Positions 53,082-64,000 of a stretch of DNA of 64,000 bases are shown here, piece by piece; within the stretch, counting starts at the first letter, position 1, and every line of letters starts with the position of its first letter. The notes beneath the pieces were generated by a model. It was not told the origin of the DNA. It made no database searches and was given only the letters and a program-made list of their open reading frames with translations. A program made the position numbers and the translations under genes. Source of the stretch: Diphasiastrum complanatum (lineage: Eukaryota; Streptophyta; Lycopodiopsida; Lycopodiales; Lycopodiaceae); the NCBI GenBank assembly GCA_029204225.1, contig CM055102.1, positions 18,992,967 to 19,056,966 on the forward strand. The letters are read 5' to 3'.

Positions 53082-54324
53082 TGTCATACTATACCAACAA
53101 GGTTAATATAGATTTTGTAGCAAATAGTGTCGTTCCCACACAGGACATCGTTAGAAAGTTATGTTTTTGGTACAATTTATGACAAGTGGTTTCGAGTGTT
53201 ATTTTGGTTGTCGACAGACATTAAAAACTAGTATTACTTATATTTGGGTGTGTTGTGTTGATAATTTTCAGAACAACAATCTAGCCTCTATCAAATCGAA
53301 TGAAACGCGTTCTACAGATGAGATGTTATTGGAGTAGTACAACAGTACTACACTCTAGCTGATTAAGGTGTCAACAGAGAGTCGAGAAATGTTTGATGTA
53401 TTCGCGATTGTATAGACAATCAATAAATCGCATTCGCGAACTATTTGTTTCTAGACAGAAGTCCTCAATAACTAAAGTCCAAATTAATGGTTAAAGAACA
53501 CGAATGGTTTCAGAGCACGTTAGAAACTTATGTCAGTGACAATCAGGAAAACAGATCAAAGGCTCAATTCTTTAGACATGGACTGTCATCTCATATGTAT
53601 ACATACAACTTTATTCAATTATTGCGCTAGACTGTACCAAAGATAGTTGTTATTTGAGTGCCAAAAAAAAAGTATTCGCGACAGACGAATAAGATGACTT
53701 TAAGACAGTTCTTTAGAGCATGCTTTACGGATATACAACAAACGACTGTAATGCACTAGAGAGTCTATATGATCAGAGAGTAATTCATGTAATGCGTTAG
53801 AGATTGTTAGCAGACTCAAGATCACTCACACTCAACAGTGCGGAGAACAGAGATAAGAGAGAATAACTCACAAAACTCTATTCACTTCTTCAATCTCTTA
53901 CATATGCATAAACTCTTCTCTCTCGATGCTCGAGACTGAAGTGTGAGATCTATATATGTTCTACGGGGCGAACAAACACACTTCTTAAACAATAGATGCG
54001 TCGCTCTCGCAAAAGGTTCTAGTTAACAATTAGACTATGTATATGTTCAATTATACCATGAAAGGTACATTTAACTAAGAGTTAAAGTTACTATAGTTTA
54101 ACATGTCTTTTCGTATCTAGTCATTTCGTGTGGACGACCTAGTAAAGGTTATCCAAAGCAATGTCTTTCTTATTAAAGGTCTTGTCCTTAATTACAAGGC
54201 AAGTACTTAGGAGATATATTCCCAAAAAATGGCTTAGGCCTCTTCATGATTTATACTTAACTAGCTCATATCTTCATTTTCGAGTATATCATGCCATATT
54301 TATGTTGATGTTCGATTTTTAACA
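53082..54324 (-). repeat. Gyp-B 5' LTR (about 1243 bp)
   Basis: On the minus strand it starts TGTTAAAAATCGAAC and ends TATGACA, 12 bases before the primer site. TG...CA ends and the primer site fix both limits. No target duplication is obvious (AATGG left, ATAAG right). Confidence 0.88.
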
Positions 54325-56165
54325 ATAAGGTTGCATCACAAATGGTCCTGAGCAACAGGCACCCATACAGGTAATTATAGTGGAGGAATCATCATTAGCT
54401 GATGTACAAGCGGTTACTTGACGTAAGGATAAAGGGAAGGCGATAATCTGAGAGGGAGTTGTTGAGGATGTTGGACCAAACATCAATCGGGTAGCTAATC
54501 CTGACATTTGCTAGATGGCAAAAGTTACTCAAAATGTGCTGGAACAGCTACACTAGACATAGGGGCCAAATTCTTCCCGTGAGTTGGTAGATGTTGTAGC
54601 TAACCAAATTGCCGAATTTGTTCATAATTATAAATTTCAGGTGACTGTAGGCCAATTGATGCAAATTGCACCTTATTTGGCAGAATCCATTCGATCGAAG
54701 TTGCCAAGATTCAAGATGTCGGAAGGACTTCCTCCTATGTCAATCAATGCAATTGTCCAATCCATGGATCAAGATATTGTTCCTACACACCGATCAATAT
54801 ATACAATCAATATATACACTGAAAAACTTTTCATTGATTCAAGCTGCTTTGAAAGGTACACCTATTCCTTGGTGCACGATTGCATATACGCAGTTCAAGA
54901 AGTGCCTCGATCGTGCAAAGAAGTACAGCGAATGGGACGCACATATCACCAGGATATCTGAAGCATTTGGAGTGTTAATCAGAAACTTAATTCATTGCAG
55001 ACTAGTTCCATGCCAGCAGTGGAGATCAGTAGTATCGTTTCAATACCCAAACTACAAGGGGATGAGGCAGAGATCCAATCTGATTTCTACGATTCTCAAG
55101 CACACCAGGGGCCGACGCAGACGGATGAAGCAACAGGGGATTCAGACTCTGTGCTGATCATGCAACATGACCATGGAATGCCCATTCATGCTGATTAGGC
55201 AGTGGACACTACCATGCAAATGCAAGATGATAAGCTGCAGATGGACGGGATGGCAGCTGCCCCCGGGTCGTATAGAGATGATAATCAGATTAGGGATTTC
55301 TTGTGGACGGCTTCTGACTTCTCACCGGTGTTATGACCGGGTATGGATTTTCTACGTGGCTATTTCAATATGAAGGAGCAGGTTGCTTACTGGCAAACGT
55401 TGTATGACGAACAAATAGCAAGGTTATGTCTTGTTGAGGGGTAGGGACCTAAGGTGTGCCAATACCAAGCGCAGTTGCAGGAGAAAGATTCGTGCATCAA
55501 CACGTTGAAAGAACAGTTGCAGAGAAAAGAAGATGACAACAAGGCATTACGAGACAAAAATGCCCAATATTTTGAAAAGATTACAAAATATCGGAGAGAA
55601 GCTGTGCCTTCCAGACATAGTGCATCAAATTGAACTTGCACTATCAACGCACAATGATGTGCACTACAATGCCGTGCAAAAGCAGACAAAGTTTCGACCA
55701 TGCAGGGCAGGGGATTATGCAGCATTCCAAATTGTGTATGCCGATGTCGCACCCTATGTGAATATGACATATCCAACATTGTGGGATTTGTATTGCTGTT
55801 GGGAAGAACACTTTCAGCAGCGAGTGCAGCACATGGAAGGTTGATGGAAAACAAGGGCACCCAATGATACCACACACACGGAACATTGGAGTTCCACAAT
55901 TTTATTGCCCTAGCTATGCGAATAGCATGAGAGCTGTTCCTCAATAGACGCTACACCGTGATCACCATAGAATGGATGGAAGAAGCGATGCTCATCAAAA
56001 CCACACCCATGTTGGTAGACAATGTGATGGACAACCATTAGCGCTTGTTACTCAAACCGTTACGATACAACCGCAGCGGCGACAAGATTAGAGAGGTTGC
56101 GCATTTCACCAACACTAGTTCGCATTTACAAGAACGTCGAACCCAAAAGGGTTATTGACAAGCAA
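54325..56165 (+). pseudogene. Gyp-A segment: unidentified pol-less coding relic
   Basis: The plus strand continues after Gyp-B with GPEQQAPIQVIIVEESSLAD, an RKDKGKAII basic patch typical of gypsy Gag-protease linkers, then LVDVVANQIAEFVHNYKFQV and VGQLMQIAPYLAESIRSKLP. Further on comes an Asp/Gln-rich stretch (to 55200), then QVAYWQTLYDEQIARLC and a coiled-coil-like part (YQAQLQEKDSCINTLKEQLQ, 55455-55600) and 55533-55844 in another frame (DVHYNAVQKQTKF, NMTYPTLWDLYCCWEEHFQQ). No protease, RT or integrase motif appears. I do not recognise the last 900 bp. Many stops are present. Confidence 0.5.
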
Positions 56166-56173
56166 GGCAGGGG

Positions 56174-57018
56174 CTAGTTGGAAAGTGATTTTTTAGGAAT
56201 GCATACATTCAACGGATGCTCAATCATTGATGTATGAATTTCTTTTTTTAGATCCTTGTATGTCCAAGCAAAACAATTATGATATTTGGTTAACACCTTC
56301 CTCAACGTTTGAAACTGTTCTAGGATAAGTTGTGTTCCAACTTGAACAATCTTCTCAGCCTCTCTTGGTTCAACAAGATTCATAGGTTGAGTCCTCGCTG
56401 GTCCATCGTAAACTTCTTGTGTTTCTGACACTTGATCCTCAAGTTCACGATGAGCTTCTGGTAACATAATAACAACATCATCCAAAGTATAGCATTTGAA
56501 ATGATCTGACATATCATGCTAGACTCCATCTGACTATTCTTTTTCAAAATAATTAATCTTGGATCTTCGTTTAGTCTTCTTGGTAAGAATTGTTCGAGGA
56601 GGTGATGAGTTTCTAGAAGATGAGGTTTTCTTAGAAGGTGAAGACTTCCTAGAAGGTGATGTCTTGTGAGAACTCTGACTTGAATAGTCATCCTTAATCT
56701 TTCCTTTACCATTCAACTCTATAATTTTCGCCACATGTAAAGCATCCAAGTGGTGCTCTAGCCCATTGTCTAGACTGTTGTTGTTGTGCAGTAACATAAA
56801 TATCATATTTCTCTGAAGGACCAGTATCTTGATCAATCATTGTAATTCCATTGGTCATTACCATTGGTTCCATTATAATCGTAGGAGGAGCATGTTGTGC
56901 TGGTGGAGCTGGTGCTAGTCGTTCAGGAAAACCAAGGCCATAGGCCTGGTTCTTAGCATCAGGTCCCTTCCAGTTAGTAGGTCCTCTATATTGAAGCTTG
57001 GCATATCTTTGCTGGACA
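56174..57018 (-). pseudogene. Gyp-C segment: Gag end and protease/RT linker
   Basis: Minus strand from 57018: VQQRYAKLQYRGPTNWKGPD, a Pro/Ala-rich stretch, a knuckle remnant CFTCGEN near 56745, a Ser/Lys-rich block (SPSRKSSPSKK), then the frame 56512-56174 with CYTLDDVVIMLPEAHRELED and ILEQFQTLRKVLTKYHNCFA followed by WTYKDLK. The last motif is the conserved stretch just before gypsy RT. The element stops at 56174, against the plus-strand Gyp-A relic. Its RT and integrase are absent. Confidence 0.75.
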
Positions 57019-57026
57019 TACTACAA

Positions 57027-57650
57027 GAAAATGTGGCAAAAATTACGGAAAAAAATGGCAAAAATTGCGAAAATTTCCACAATTTTTGCCATTTTTTGCC
57101 AAAAAAATTGTGGAAACAGTTTCCGCAATTTTTTTTTGGCAAATCCACAATTTCGGACCCGCAATTTTTTTGGCTAATTTTTCGTAATTTTTATGGCTAA
57201 ATTAATAATAAAAAAATTGCGAAAACCCACTTGCAATTTTTTGGCATAATAATTGCGGATTTATTTCCACAATTTGTTTCCGCAATTTGTTTGGCTGATA
57301 TTTTTTTGCCAGATTTTTTGGGCAAAAATTCTCAAAAAAATTGCAGAAATTTATTTTCGCAATTGTTGTGGCAAAAATTGCGGATATTTTTTCGCAATTT
57401 TTTGTGCAAAAATTGCGAAAAAAATTACGGAAATACATTTTTGTAATTTTTTTTCAAAATAGTGTCAAAAATTTGCGAAAAATAAATTCGCAATAGAATA
57501 TAAATTGCGAATTTATTTTCCACAATTTTTATACAATATTTTGAAAAAAATTGCGGAAATGAATTTTCACAATTGTTTTGACAATTTTTGCCAAAAAAAT
57601 TGCGAATATTTACCTGCAATTTGTTGGCTAAAATTGCAAAAAATATCACC
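57027..57650. repeat. CACTA left subterminal repeat array
   Basis: Dozens of short units based on AAAAATTGCGGAAA or its reverse TTTCCGCAATTTTT, mixed with TTTTTGGCAAAAA, occur in both orientations. In En/Spm such subterminal motifs are the binding sites of the TnpA protein. Open frames here (Lys/Asn/Phe-rich) are artefacts. Confidence 0.85.
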
Positions 57651-57690
57651 AACCCTAAATCCTAAACCTCGATAGCAAGTTCTTTACCTC

Positions 57691-58005
57691 AGATAACGGC
57701 TGAGCTAAACATGACTGCCGTGGCATCGGATCCTTCTATATAGTTGCACACTACATGACATGCGAAAAAGATTATGAAATTGTAAGAAAATTTATCTCTA
57801 TCTCTCTAATGAGGTCCATACTTTTTATAAGGCTTTCACAATTTAGAGTATGACATCCCATGCATTGTCTTATGTCTCAAAGTACATGCGCAATAATTAG
57901 ACTCTTAGAAAGAAGTGAGGTTAGATCTCTTTATCTGTAGATAACGGTTGAGCTGAACCCAACTGTTGTAGCATTGGATCCTCCTCTACAACAACATGAT
58001 GTATG
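57691..58005 (-). repeat. Direct repeat of about 65 bp within the CACTA
   Basis: AGATAACGG-TGAGCT-AAC followed by GCAT-GGATCCT-CT occurs at 57691-57755 and 57938-58000 with moderate divergence. On the minus strand the second copy reads VVVEEDPMLQQLGSAQPLST, so it may be a duplicated terminal exon. Confidence 0.65.
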
Positions 58006-58203
58006 ATCAAAACTGAAATAAGGAATATATCTCATTCTCTCTTTCTTTCTCATTCTCTCATTATCTCTCTTTGTCTCTCTCCCTCTCCCTCTCTTTATGT
58101 AGATAGCTAGGACTGTACCAAGTTTCAAAAGAAAGAGATGGAGAGAGAGAAAGAAGAAATGATAAAGCGAACTAACCTGGGATAAACTTTTCATCATATA
58201 CAT

Positions 58204-59235
58204 CTATATCTGTACAGTCTTTCGGAGTTCTTCCATTTCTTCACTTTGTCTCTCTATCTCCTTCCTCATTTCATCTACTTGGGAAGAATATTGCATCTCT
58301 TTTCTATAGACACTTAGGCTCCTCACTCTCTTTTGTCCCCGACTATTTTCTTCTAAAATCTTCATTACTTTGTCATCGAGATTTGTTCCTGACATATAAT
58401 TAATTAAAATCTTCATTCTACACAAAAATAAAACATAGCTAATCAAATTTACATGCAAAATCATATATATGTTCATCATTACATTTTATAAAATTAAATG
58501 TATTTAAACCATATTCTCAAAAAATATATGTTATTATATCTCATGTTGGTGTTACCTTCAAAGTCTCAGCCACAGGTTAGGATCCAACTCGTCTGCTTTT
58601 AGTTTGCCAAAACCTTTACTAGTATGAGCATCCACATAGATGCAACAATTGGAGCCCTATTCTTTTCTTGTGCCTAAAATTTGGCACTCAACAATAGACA
58701 AAAATAAATGACATCATGAAAAAAGAGGTTTCGCATATCAGAGTATACAAATGCAAGTTTTGTTGTATACACATATACGAGTCTCATATTGATGCTCGCA
58801 TATCCAACTCGACCAACATTCGACATCTTTTGTTGTTTTGATCTGTTAATTTTATTTTGTTGACTCAATTTCTAAGAAAATTATTGTACACACATCAAGC
58901 AAATGATATAACTCAGTAGTAAGATAAATAAATCATGCACTAACTAGATATGAACAAGCATTCAAGTCAAATTTTGGTATCAAAATACATAGATAAAACA
59001 AAAAAGTGGAATACAATTTGGAAAGTTTTGCTTTTTAAGTATTGACGTAGAAGCTGCCATCTCTCCTTTTCCATCCACTCAAGACATTTTGGCGTTAAAT
59101 TTTCTGCCTCTACTTTATCAATGTTGTTCTTGAGTCTTTGTCTCAATAAACGAAAACTGGACAAAAATTTGTCCTTGAAGTACTGTGATGAAAACTAGCA
59201 ATCATATTTTGCCTGTGATATGAAATAAAACTCAT

Positions 59236-59325
<90 letters not shown>

Positions 59326-59860
59326 CACACACCCTCTCTTTCACTTGAAACCTTCTCACACACACACACATGATCTATATAAGATTCAAATAAAAGTAGA
59401 GTATTACTAGCAATACTTGACGAATTGCCTCGATTTGCACCTTTGGTACATCTCTAATTGTTGAATAATGTAGATTCAACTTGGCCTTCATCAACATGAG
59501 CATGCATATCTTATCTATCATTACTTTATCGTTGAAGGTGTGCTCAAAGGGATTAGAAAATCATCTATTTAAATCAACTATGACCCGACGCTTATCAGTG
59601 ATAGGGACAGCTCTCCAATCTCTAAACATATTCCTATCAAACGCCCCATGACAGAGCTCTCTTATATAAGCTAGGACCTCCTTCCCCTTAACATCCTCAA
59701 CTATAGCCTCTGACGTATCAATGTCATAGTATAATATCGGATCAGCTCTAGCAGGTGGGGCGTTGTAACCAGGTGGTGGTGCATCACGCACGGGTGAGTC
59801 ATCTCTATATCTAGGCTCCTCGAAATCATCATCACCTCCACAAGCAAAAAAAAAAACCAC
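58204..59860 (-). pseudogene. Transposase_24 (Ptta/En/Spm) relic of the CACTA
   Basis: Minus-strand pieces in order are as follows. 59860-59561 has an Asp/Pro-rich start, then MFRDWRAVPITDKRRVIVDL. It continues past the stop with FSNPFEHTFNDKV. 59164-58990 has RLKNNIDKVEAENLTPKCLE and W--L--Y. 58868-58780 has SQQNKINRSKQQKMSNVGRV, matching the SE-NK-NR-K---HTTGSKSF block of plant En/Spm transposase proteins. 58390-58204 is a coiled coil (DEMRKEIERQSEEMEELRK). Introns probably separate these pieces. In active elements this protein binds subterminal repeats. Upstream Ser/Pro-rich repeats (GSPQRLP/GSPQRLS, 60050-59880) look like its N-terminus. Internal stops are present. Confidence 0.65.
59240..59323 (+). 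repeat. Compound (CT)n(AC)n microsatellite
   Basis: About 13 CT units pass directly into about 28 AC units, with a further short AC run near 59357. It lies in a presumed intron of the CACTA gene. Confidence 0.97.
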
Positions 59861-60715
59861 CTGAATGACTCTTACGTGGTGCTAACCTAGCAATGCGAGG
59901 TGTGGAAGTCTGAGGAGTGGACCTATGTGGTGAGGGCCTCTATGATGGTACATGTGAATGTGCACTACTGGAGAGCCTCTGAGGACTACCCTGTTGTGAA
60001 TGTGCACTAGTGGGGAGCCTTTGAGGACTACCCTACTGTGAGGCTGCTGGAGAGTTTAACATGGACCTATATTGCTAGAGAATAGCATCCATTTGTTCTC
60101 TCTGCCTAGCAGATGCACTACTTAACCAGTTCATACACTCTTCATGAGATGGAGACCCAAGAGATGGAGGGTCAGACATCTGCATATTAAAAATGAACTA
60201 CGATTAAGATAACAATGATGAACATAAAACATAATATTAACTATAACCACAAACCTAAACATAAACTTTATCCTCTTTTTATTCAATTTCTCTCTGATAA
60301 TCCTTACCTTTGATCCACTATTTCTAAATCTTTAGTTTAAATCTTTTACCCTAAATCTCTTATATCATGTTCTCATGTATACCCTTTCTATAAATCCTTT
60401 AATCTAAACTCTAAACGCTAAAGCCCTTTTCAACTATCTTACTTGTTTTCATGATTTTAAAACGTTTATCTTTATCAAGCTGTAGCATATGACCTTCACA
60501 TTATTTTAGAAAGTTTCAATTGAAAGAAAATACCCACAAACAAAGCAACAAGATTTTAACAAAACAAAACAATAATATTTCAACAAAACAAAGAAACAAG
60601 ATTCACAATAAACAATGCTCACCTTGTCTCCAAAAACTTTGTTTCAAAAGCTTTACCCCAAGAAACTTTACTCCAAACTGAGGATACTGTGATAAAAGTG
60701 AGAAAAAAGAGTGTC

Positions 60716-60718
<3 letters not shown>

Positions 60719-60803
<85 letters not shown>
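60719..60803 (+). repeat. (GA)n microsatellite, about 42 units
   Basis: A perfect run is preceded by AGTGTCAATGA, a phrase that recurs with a shorter GA run at 61081, so the microsatellite sits in a repeated segment. Confidence 0.97.
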
Positions 60804-60808
<5 letters not shown>

Positions 60809-61102
60809 ACAAGCTTTACTCAAACTACTTTAACTCTAATGAAAGGGAAACAAAAGAGTGTTAATGAGAGAGATAAAAGGATAGAGAGTCATCAAGGTTT
60901 TCAAAAAACTTACTTTACTCCAAGCCCTACTCCAAGCTTTACACCCTTTTAAATAGCTTTACTCCTTTTGAGAAGCTTTCTTATGCTCTCTTTGAAAAGC
61001 TTTACAAGCTTTTAAATAGCTTCACCTCAAGCTTTTGAACTTTTGAAAAGCTTTAACTCTGATGAAAAAAAAAACAAAAGAGTGTCAATGAGAGAGAGAA
61101 AA

Positions 61103-61410
61103 GAACATAAATAACAATAAACACAAATGTAACAAAGCAAAACAAGTAAACTTTTGAATGTTGGCTTTGGTGCTTACCTTTGTGTCCAATGCTCAACTTT
61201 TTGCTTAAGCCTTGGCTATGGTGAGAAGGTAAAGAGCTTTGGTTGTGACAAAAGAACATAAACAACAATGAACACAAATGTATCAAAGAAAAACAAGTAA
61301 ACTTTTGAATGTTGGCTATGGTGCTCACCTTTTTGTCCAATGCTCCACTTTTTCTCCAAGCCCTGGCTAAGGTGAAAAAGTAGAGAGCTTGGCTGTGACA
61401 AAAAAGCATA
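61103..61410. repeat. Tandem duplication, period about 151 bp
   Basis: AACATAAATAACAATAAACACAA at 61104 recurs in near-identical form at 61255, and the following 150 bp (GTAAACTTTTGAATGTTGGCT, TGTCCAATGCTC, CTTGGCTATGGTGAGAAGGT) match with about one change per ten bases. It lies upstream of the CACTA gene on the minus strand and may be promoter sequence. Confidence 0.85.
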
Positions 61411-61559
61411 AGAAGGATCAAGCATCATTAGAAGAGCCATAGAGAGCAGCACCACCGCTAGGCGCAAAAATATCCTCCTCTTCGCGTTCAAAAATCGAAA
61501 TGAAAAAAAATCGCGACGCACCAACAATTCGGCTTCGGTAATCACGCTATGGTCGACGC

Positions 61560-62360
61560 TAGATAAATAATTGCAGAAATTTTTTTTCTACAATTCTTGT
61601 CGTGATGGCAAAAACTACAAATTTTTTTCACAATTTTGTCCGCAATTTTCCACAATTTTGTCCGCAATATGCAACAATTTTTGCAATTTCTACCATGTCT
61701 AAAAATTGCGGAATTTTTTTTTTCGCAGTTTTGTCTGCGATTCCTACCATGACGAGAGAAATTGCGAAAAACTTTTTGCAATTTCTTCTACAATTTTAGC
61801 CGCGGAAAGTTTTCCACAATTTCTGTCATGGCCTAAAAATTGCAAATTTTTTTTTTCTCGCAATTTTGTCTGTAATTTCTACCACGATCAAAAAAATTGC
61901 GAAAAACTTTCTATAGTTTTTTTGGCAATTTCTGCAGCGGAAACATTTTTCGCAATTTCTGCCATGGCCCGAAAATTGCAAAAATATGTTTCCACAATTT
62001 TGTCTGTAATTTTTTTCACGACTAGAGAAATTTTGAAAATTTTTATTCAATGTTTTCTGCAATTTCTACCGCGAAAACATTTTTCACAATTTTGGCCACG
62101 ACCAAAAAAATTGTGAAAAATCTTTTCCGCACTTTTTTTTTTTCCCAAATTCTGTGATGACGACAAAAATTACAGAAGTTTTTTGCAATTTTTTCTACAA
62201 TTTTTGCCATGACGGTAGAAATTGCGGACAATTTTCTACAATTTCTGCCATAACTGTATAAATTGCGAAATTTTTTTCTCAATTTTTTGGCTTTCTGTAA
62301 TTTCGACCAAAAAAAATTGCAAAATTTTTTTTTCGCAATTTTTTTTGCAATTTTTGTCAC
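61560..62360. repeat. CACTA right subterminal repeat array
   Basis: Units of AAAATTGCGGAAAA, TTTTTCGCAATTT and AATTTCTGCC-TGGC occur in both orientations, more diverged than at the left end but built on the same core TTGCG/CGCAA. The long array (about 800 bp) ends at the terminal inverted repeat. Confidence 0.85.
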
Positions 62361-62374
62361 CTTTTCTTGTAGTC

Positions 62375-62903
62375 AGAATCTGAAAATTGAACGAACAAAA
62401 AGTTGTTTCGTGTAGTTGCATAGATGACAAACAATATCCGCCATACATCTTTTCATTGTTGGACACTCATTTATAGTGTGATTCCCTGTACAGGTTGCAC
62501 ACCAAACATTTTTTCGACTAGGAAAAATTTAAGCAAACTTTTCACCTATTTTGTCAGTCTTAGCTTGCTGCTCTTCCAATGTATTTTTTCCATAAACTTT
62601 CTAGGGTTAAATTTCGTGATTAGGCCAGTTTTAACCACTTTCCAATCTATACATTCAGTGTCATCTTGGTTATAAAACCAGTCTTGTGCTGCTCCAGTTA
62701 AGGCCATAGGAAATAGCTTAAGTTTATCTTGTGGAAAAACTTCATCATATACCTCACATGATTCAGAAAAGATTTAGAGAAATTTGACTGGAACAGATAA
62801 TCCATTATACTTTGGTAAATCTAGACGAGGTGATCTTCTAGAAATAAATTGTGGAGCGACAAATGGCTGTTCAGGTACATCAGGTTCATCTTCTATATCA
62901 GAC
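62375..62903 (-). pseudogene. Gyp-C segment: Gag N-terminus
   Basis: ATG at 62903 on the minus strand: MSDIEDEPDVPEQPFVAPQF, then LPKYNGLSVPVKF, LFPMALTGAAQDWFY and W--V-TGLITKFNP, the Retrotrans_gag pattern. In a shifted frame CATCTGNHTINEC is a zinc-knuckle-like motif. It then runs into the CACTA end, beyond which the protein continues at 57018. Two or more stops and a shift show decay. Confidence 0.75.
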
Positions 62904-64000
62904 ATCTTTCCAAATCACTAAAAACAATGAGATTGGGTCTAGATTTTTCAATCAACTCCTATCTATAATCAAGTCTATAAAACTCTATCGCTTGACAATA
63001 TTCAAATTTTTTTATTTTTAGAAAAGAATCTTGATCAAGCGATTGACATTTCTAGAAATAAGAATTTCTCAGAATCAATATCAAACTATAATAGAATGTT
63101 CAAAAATTTGACAGTTGCTAGATCTAAAAAATCAGAACTAAAAAATAGTATTGGCAAAGGTTTCTTAGGTGAAGGTTGATTTTGTGAGGATTCTTTTACT
63201 ACTATTTTAGATAAAAATCAGTTATCTGGCTATTTCTGACAAATCTGATAAAACTAACATTCGTCCAATTGACAGTAGGTATATTTGGTAATGATAATAC
63301 TAGGATAGAACTGGTGAAGTTTTTTTTTTTTTTTTTTTTTCTGACGAACAATAGTTTTTGTAGTCTGGGGAAGATTAAAATAGACATTTTGGATGATTCT
63401 GAATTTTTAGTTTGAAGGACGAAAGTTATATCCCAACCGATTTACAGAAGCAAAAGAAAAATCACAAAAAATAGTGCAAAATTCTAAAAACAAAAAGAAT
63501 ACAGAAAATCAATATTTGTCTGTTTTATTGTACCTAAATTTGACCCAAATCTTTGACGAAGGTTAAAACTAAAAATAGAAGACTAAAGTGATTGTTCATC
63601 TAGTTGTTAATATTCTTTTGTAAAAAGTTTAATATCTTTCTGCAAAAATATCAGTTCTTTGAGAGGAACCTTCGTTTGAATCTTCGTCAGAGTTAGAGTC
63701 AGAGTCAGACCAACATACTATTTTTGATAATCAATGAGGTTGGACGAATGATAAGTCAAGGTCAGTTGTCATATTGATCTATTTTTGTCAAAAATAGTGC
63801 TCTTGTTTGCAAAAATAATAGTATCACTCTTGATCATTCGCCAAAACCTTCATCGACTTGTTTGAGATTTCTAAATATAATATTTTACCATTTTTGAGTT
63901 CGAAGAAGGTTAGATCTCTATATGAAGGCGGTATCGTCTGCAAGTCGATGAAGGTTGGTTGCAAATGAAAAGAAAGTTATCAAGACTGATGACGATTTTG
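62904..64000. other. Upstream part of Gyp-C or host DNA, no gene
   Basis: Read on the minus strand this should hold the Gyp-C leader, primer site and LTR, but I found no convincing primer site. A T run of about 22 lies at 63319-63340. Perfect 16-base arms AACCTTCATCGACTTG (63845-63860) and its reverse complement (63941-63956) form a hairpin with an 80-base loop. Confidence 0.4.

Larger units (their letters stand above)
57019..62374 (-). mobile_element. CACTA (En/Spm) DNA transposon inserted in Gyp-C gag
   Basis: The left end reads TACTACAAGAAAATGTGGC and the right end, reverse-complemented, GACTACAAGAAAAGGTGAC. Both are CACTACAAGAAAA with only the first base changed, and about 26 of the first 30 bases match. 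Flanking triplets ACA and AGA could be a diverged 3 bp target duplication. Long subterminal arrays lie inside each end, as in known CACTA elements. Outside both ends the same Gyp-C gag protein continues. Only a TnpA/Transposase_24-like relic is found inside; the TnpD-type transposase is missing, so this is a defective, non-autonomous copy. Confidence 0.85.

Noticed and set aside
57202-57640. Lys/Asn/Phe-rich frames (also 61542-62360)
   Set aside because: They are produced by the AT-rich subterminal repeat arrays of the CACTA element and occur on both strands.

Overview
The window is a stretch of AT-rich nuclear DNA from a land plant. Three things indicate this: an intact intron-containing group E bZIP gene, Ty1/copia elements primed by initiator tRNA-Met, and a CACTA (En/Spm) transposon. 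The species cannot be read from the sequence. Most of the window is retrotransposon DNA inserted inside older retrotransposon DNA, as in large plant genomes. No rRNA, tRNA or CRISPR array was recognised.

Layout. 1-4629: 3' part of a copia element (Copia-A) with an unbroken 1174+ residue polyprotein and its LTR. 4630-8418: an internal domain that starts with its own tRNA-Met primer site directly after that LTR, carries a decayed gypsy-type Gag and an unfamiliar acidic/Gln-rich frame, has no pol, and ends in a 200 bp piece of the same LTR end. 8418-8541: CT microsatellite. 9772-10311: orphan copia gag. 12111-12216: GC-rich hairpin. 14529-16907 (minus): the one gene that looks alive, a four-exon, 449-residue group E bZIP factor. 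A probable 5' UTR intron of over 5 kb lies upstream, and its likely promoter at 22.6-23.2 kb is rich in ACGT cores. 23.4-26 kb: degenerate repeats and a lone 5' LTR with a gag stub.

27928-35361 (minus): a broken intron-containing gene with a ParB-like domain and a C-terminal N4/N6-type DNA methyltransferase motif. It is split by the copia element Copia-C (30521-34917). I do not recognise it as a named plant gene, and it is the most unusual item here.

35.4-56.1 kb: a plus-strand, pol-less gypsy-like relic (Gyp-A) that appears to be cut into pieces by a minus copia (Copia-D, 35928-41632), a plus copia with 5 bp target duplication (Copia-E, 42296-47720) and a minus gypsy (Gyp-B, 47997-54324). 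56174-62903 (minus): gag part of another gypsy (Gyp-C), split by a CACTA transposon (57019-62374) with long subterminal repeat arrays and a Transposase_24-like relic. 62904-64000: AT-rich upstream part of Gyp-C or host DNA.

The elements do not form one pathway. Each copia or gypsy element encodes its own Gag, protease, integrase and reverse transcriptase/RNase H, and all but Copia-A are visibly broken. The bZIP gene is the only candidate host function. The ParB/methyltransferase relic is the candidate for an undescribed family.
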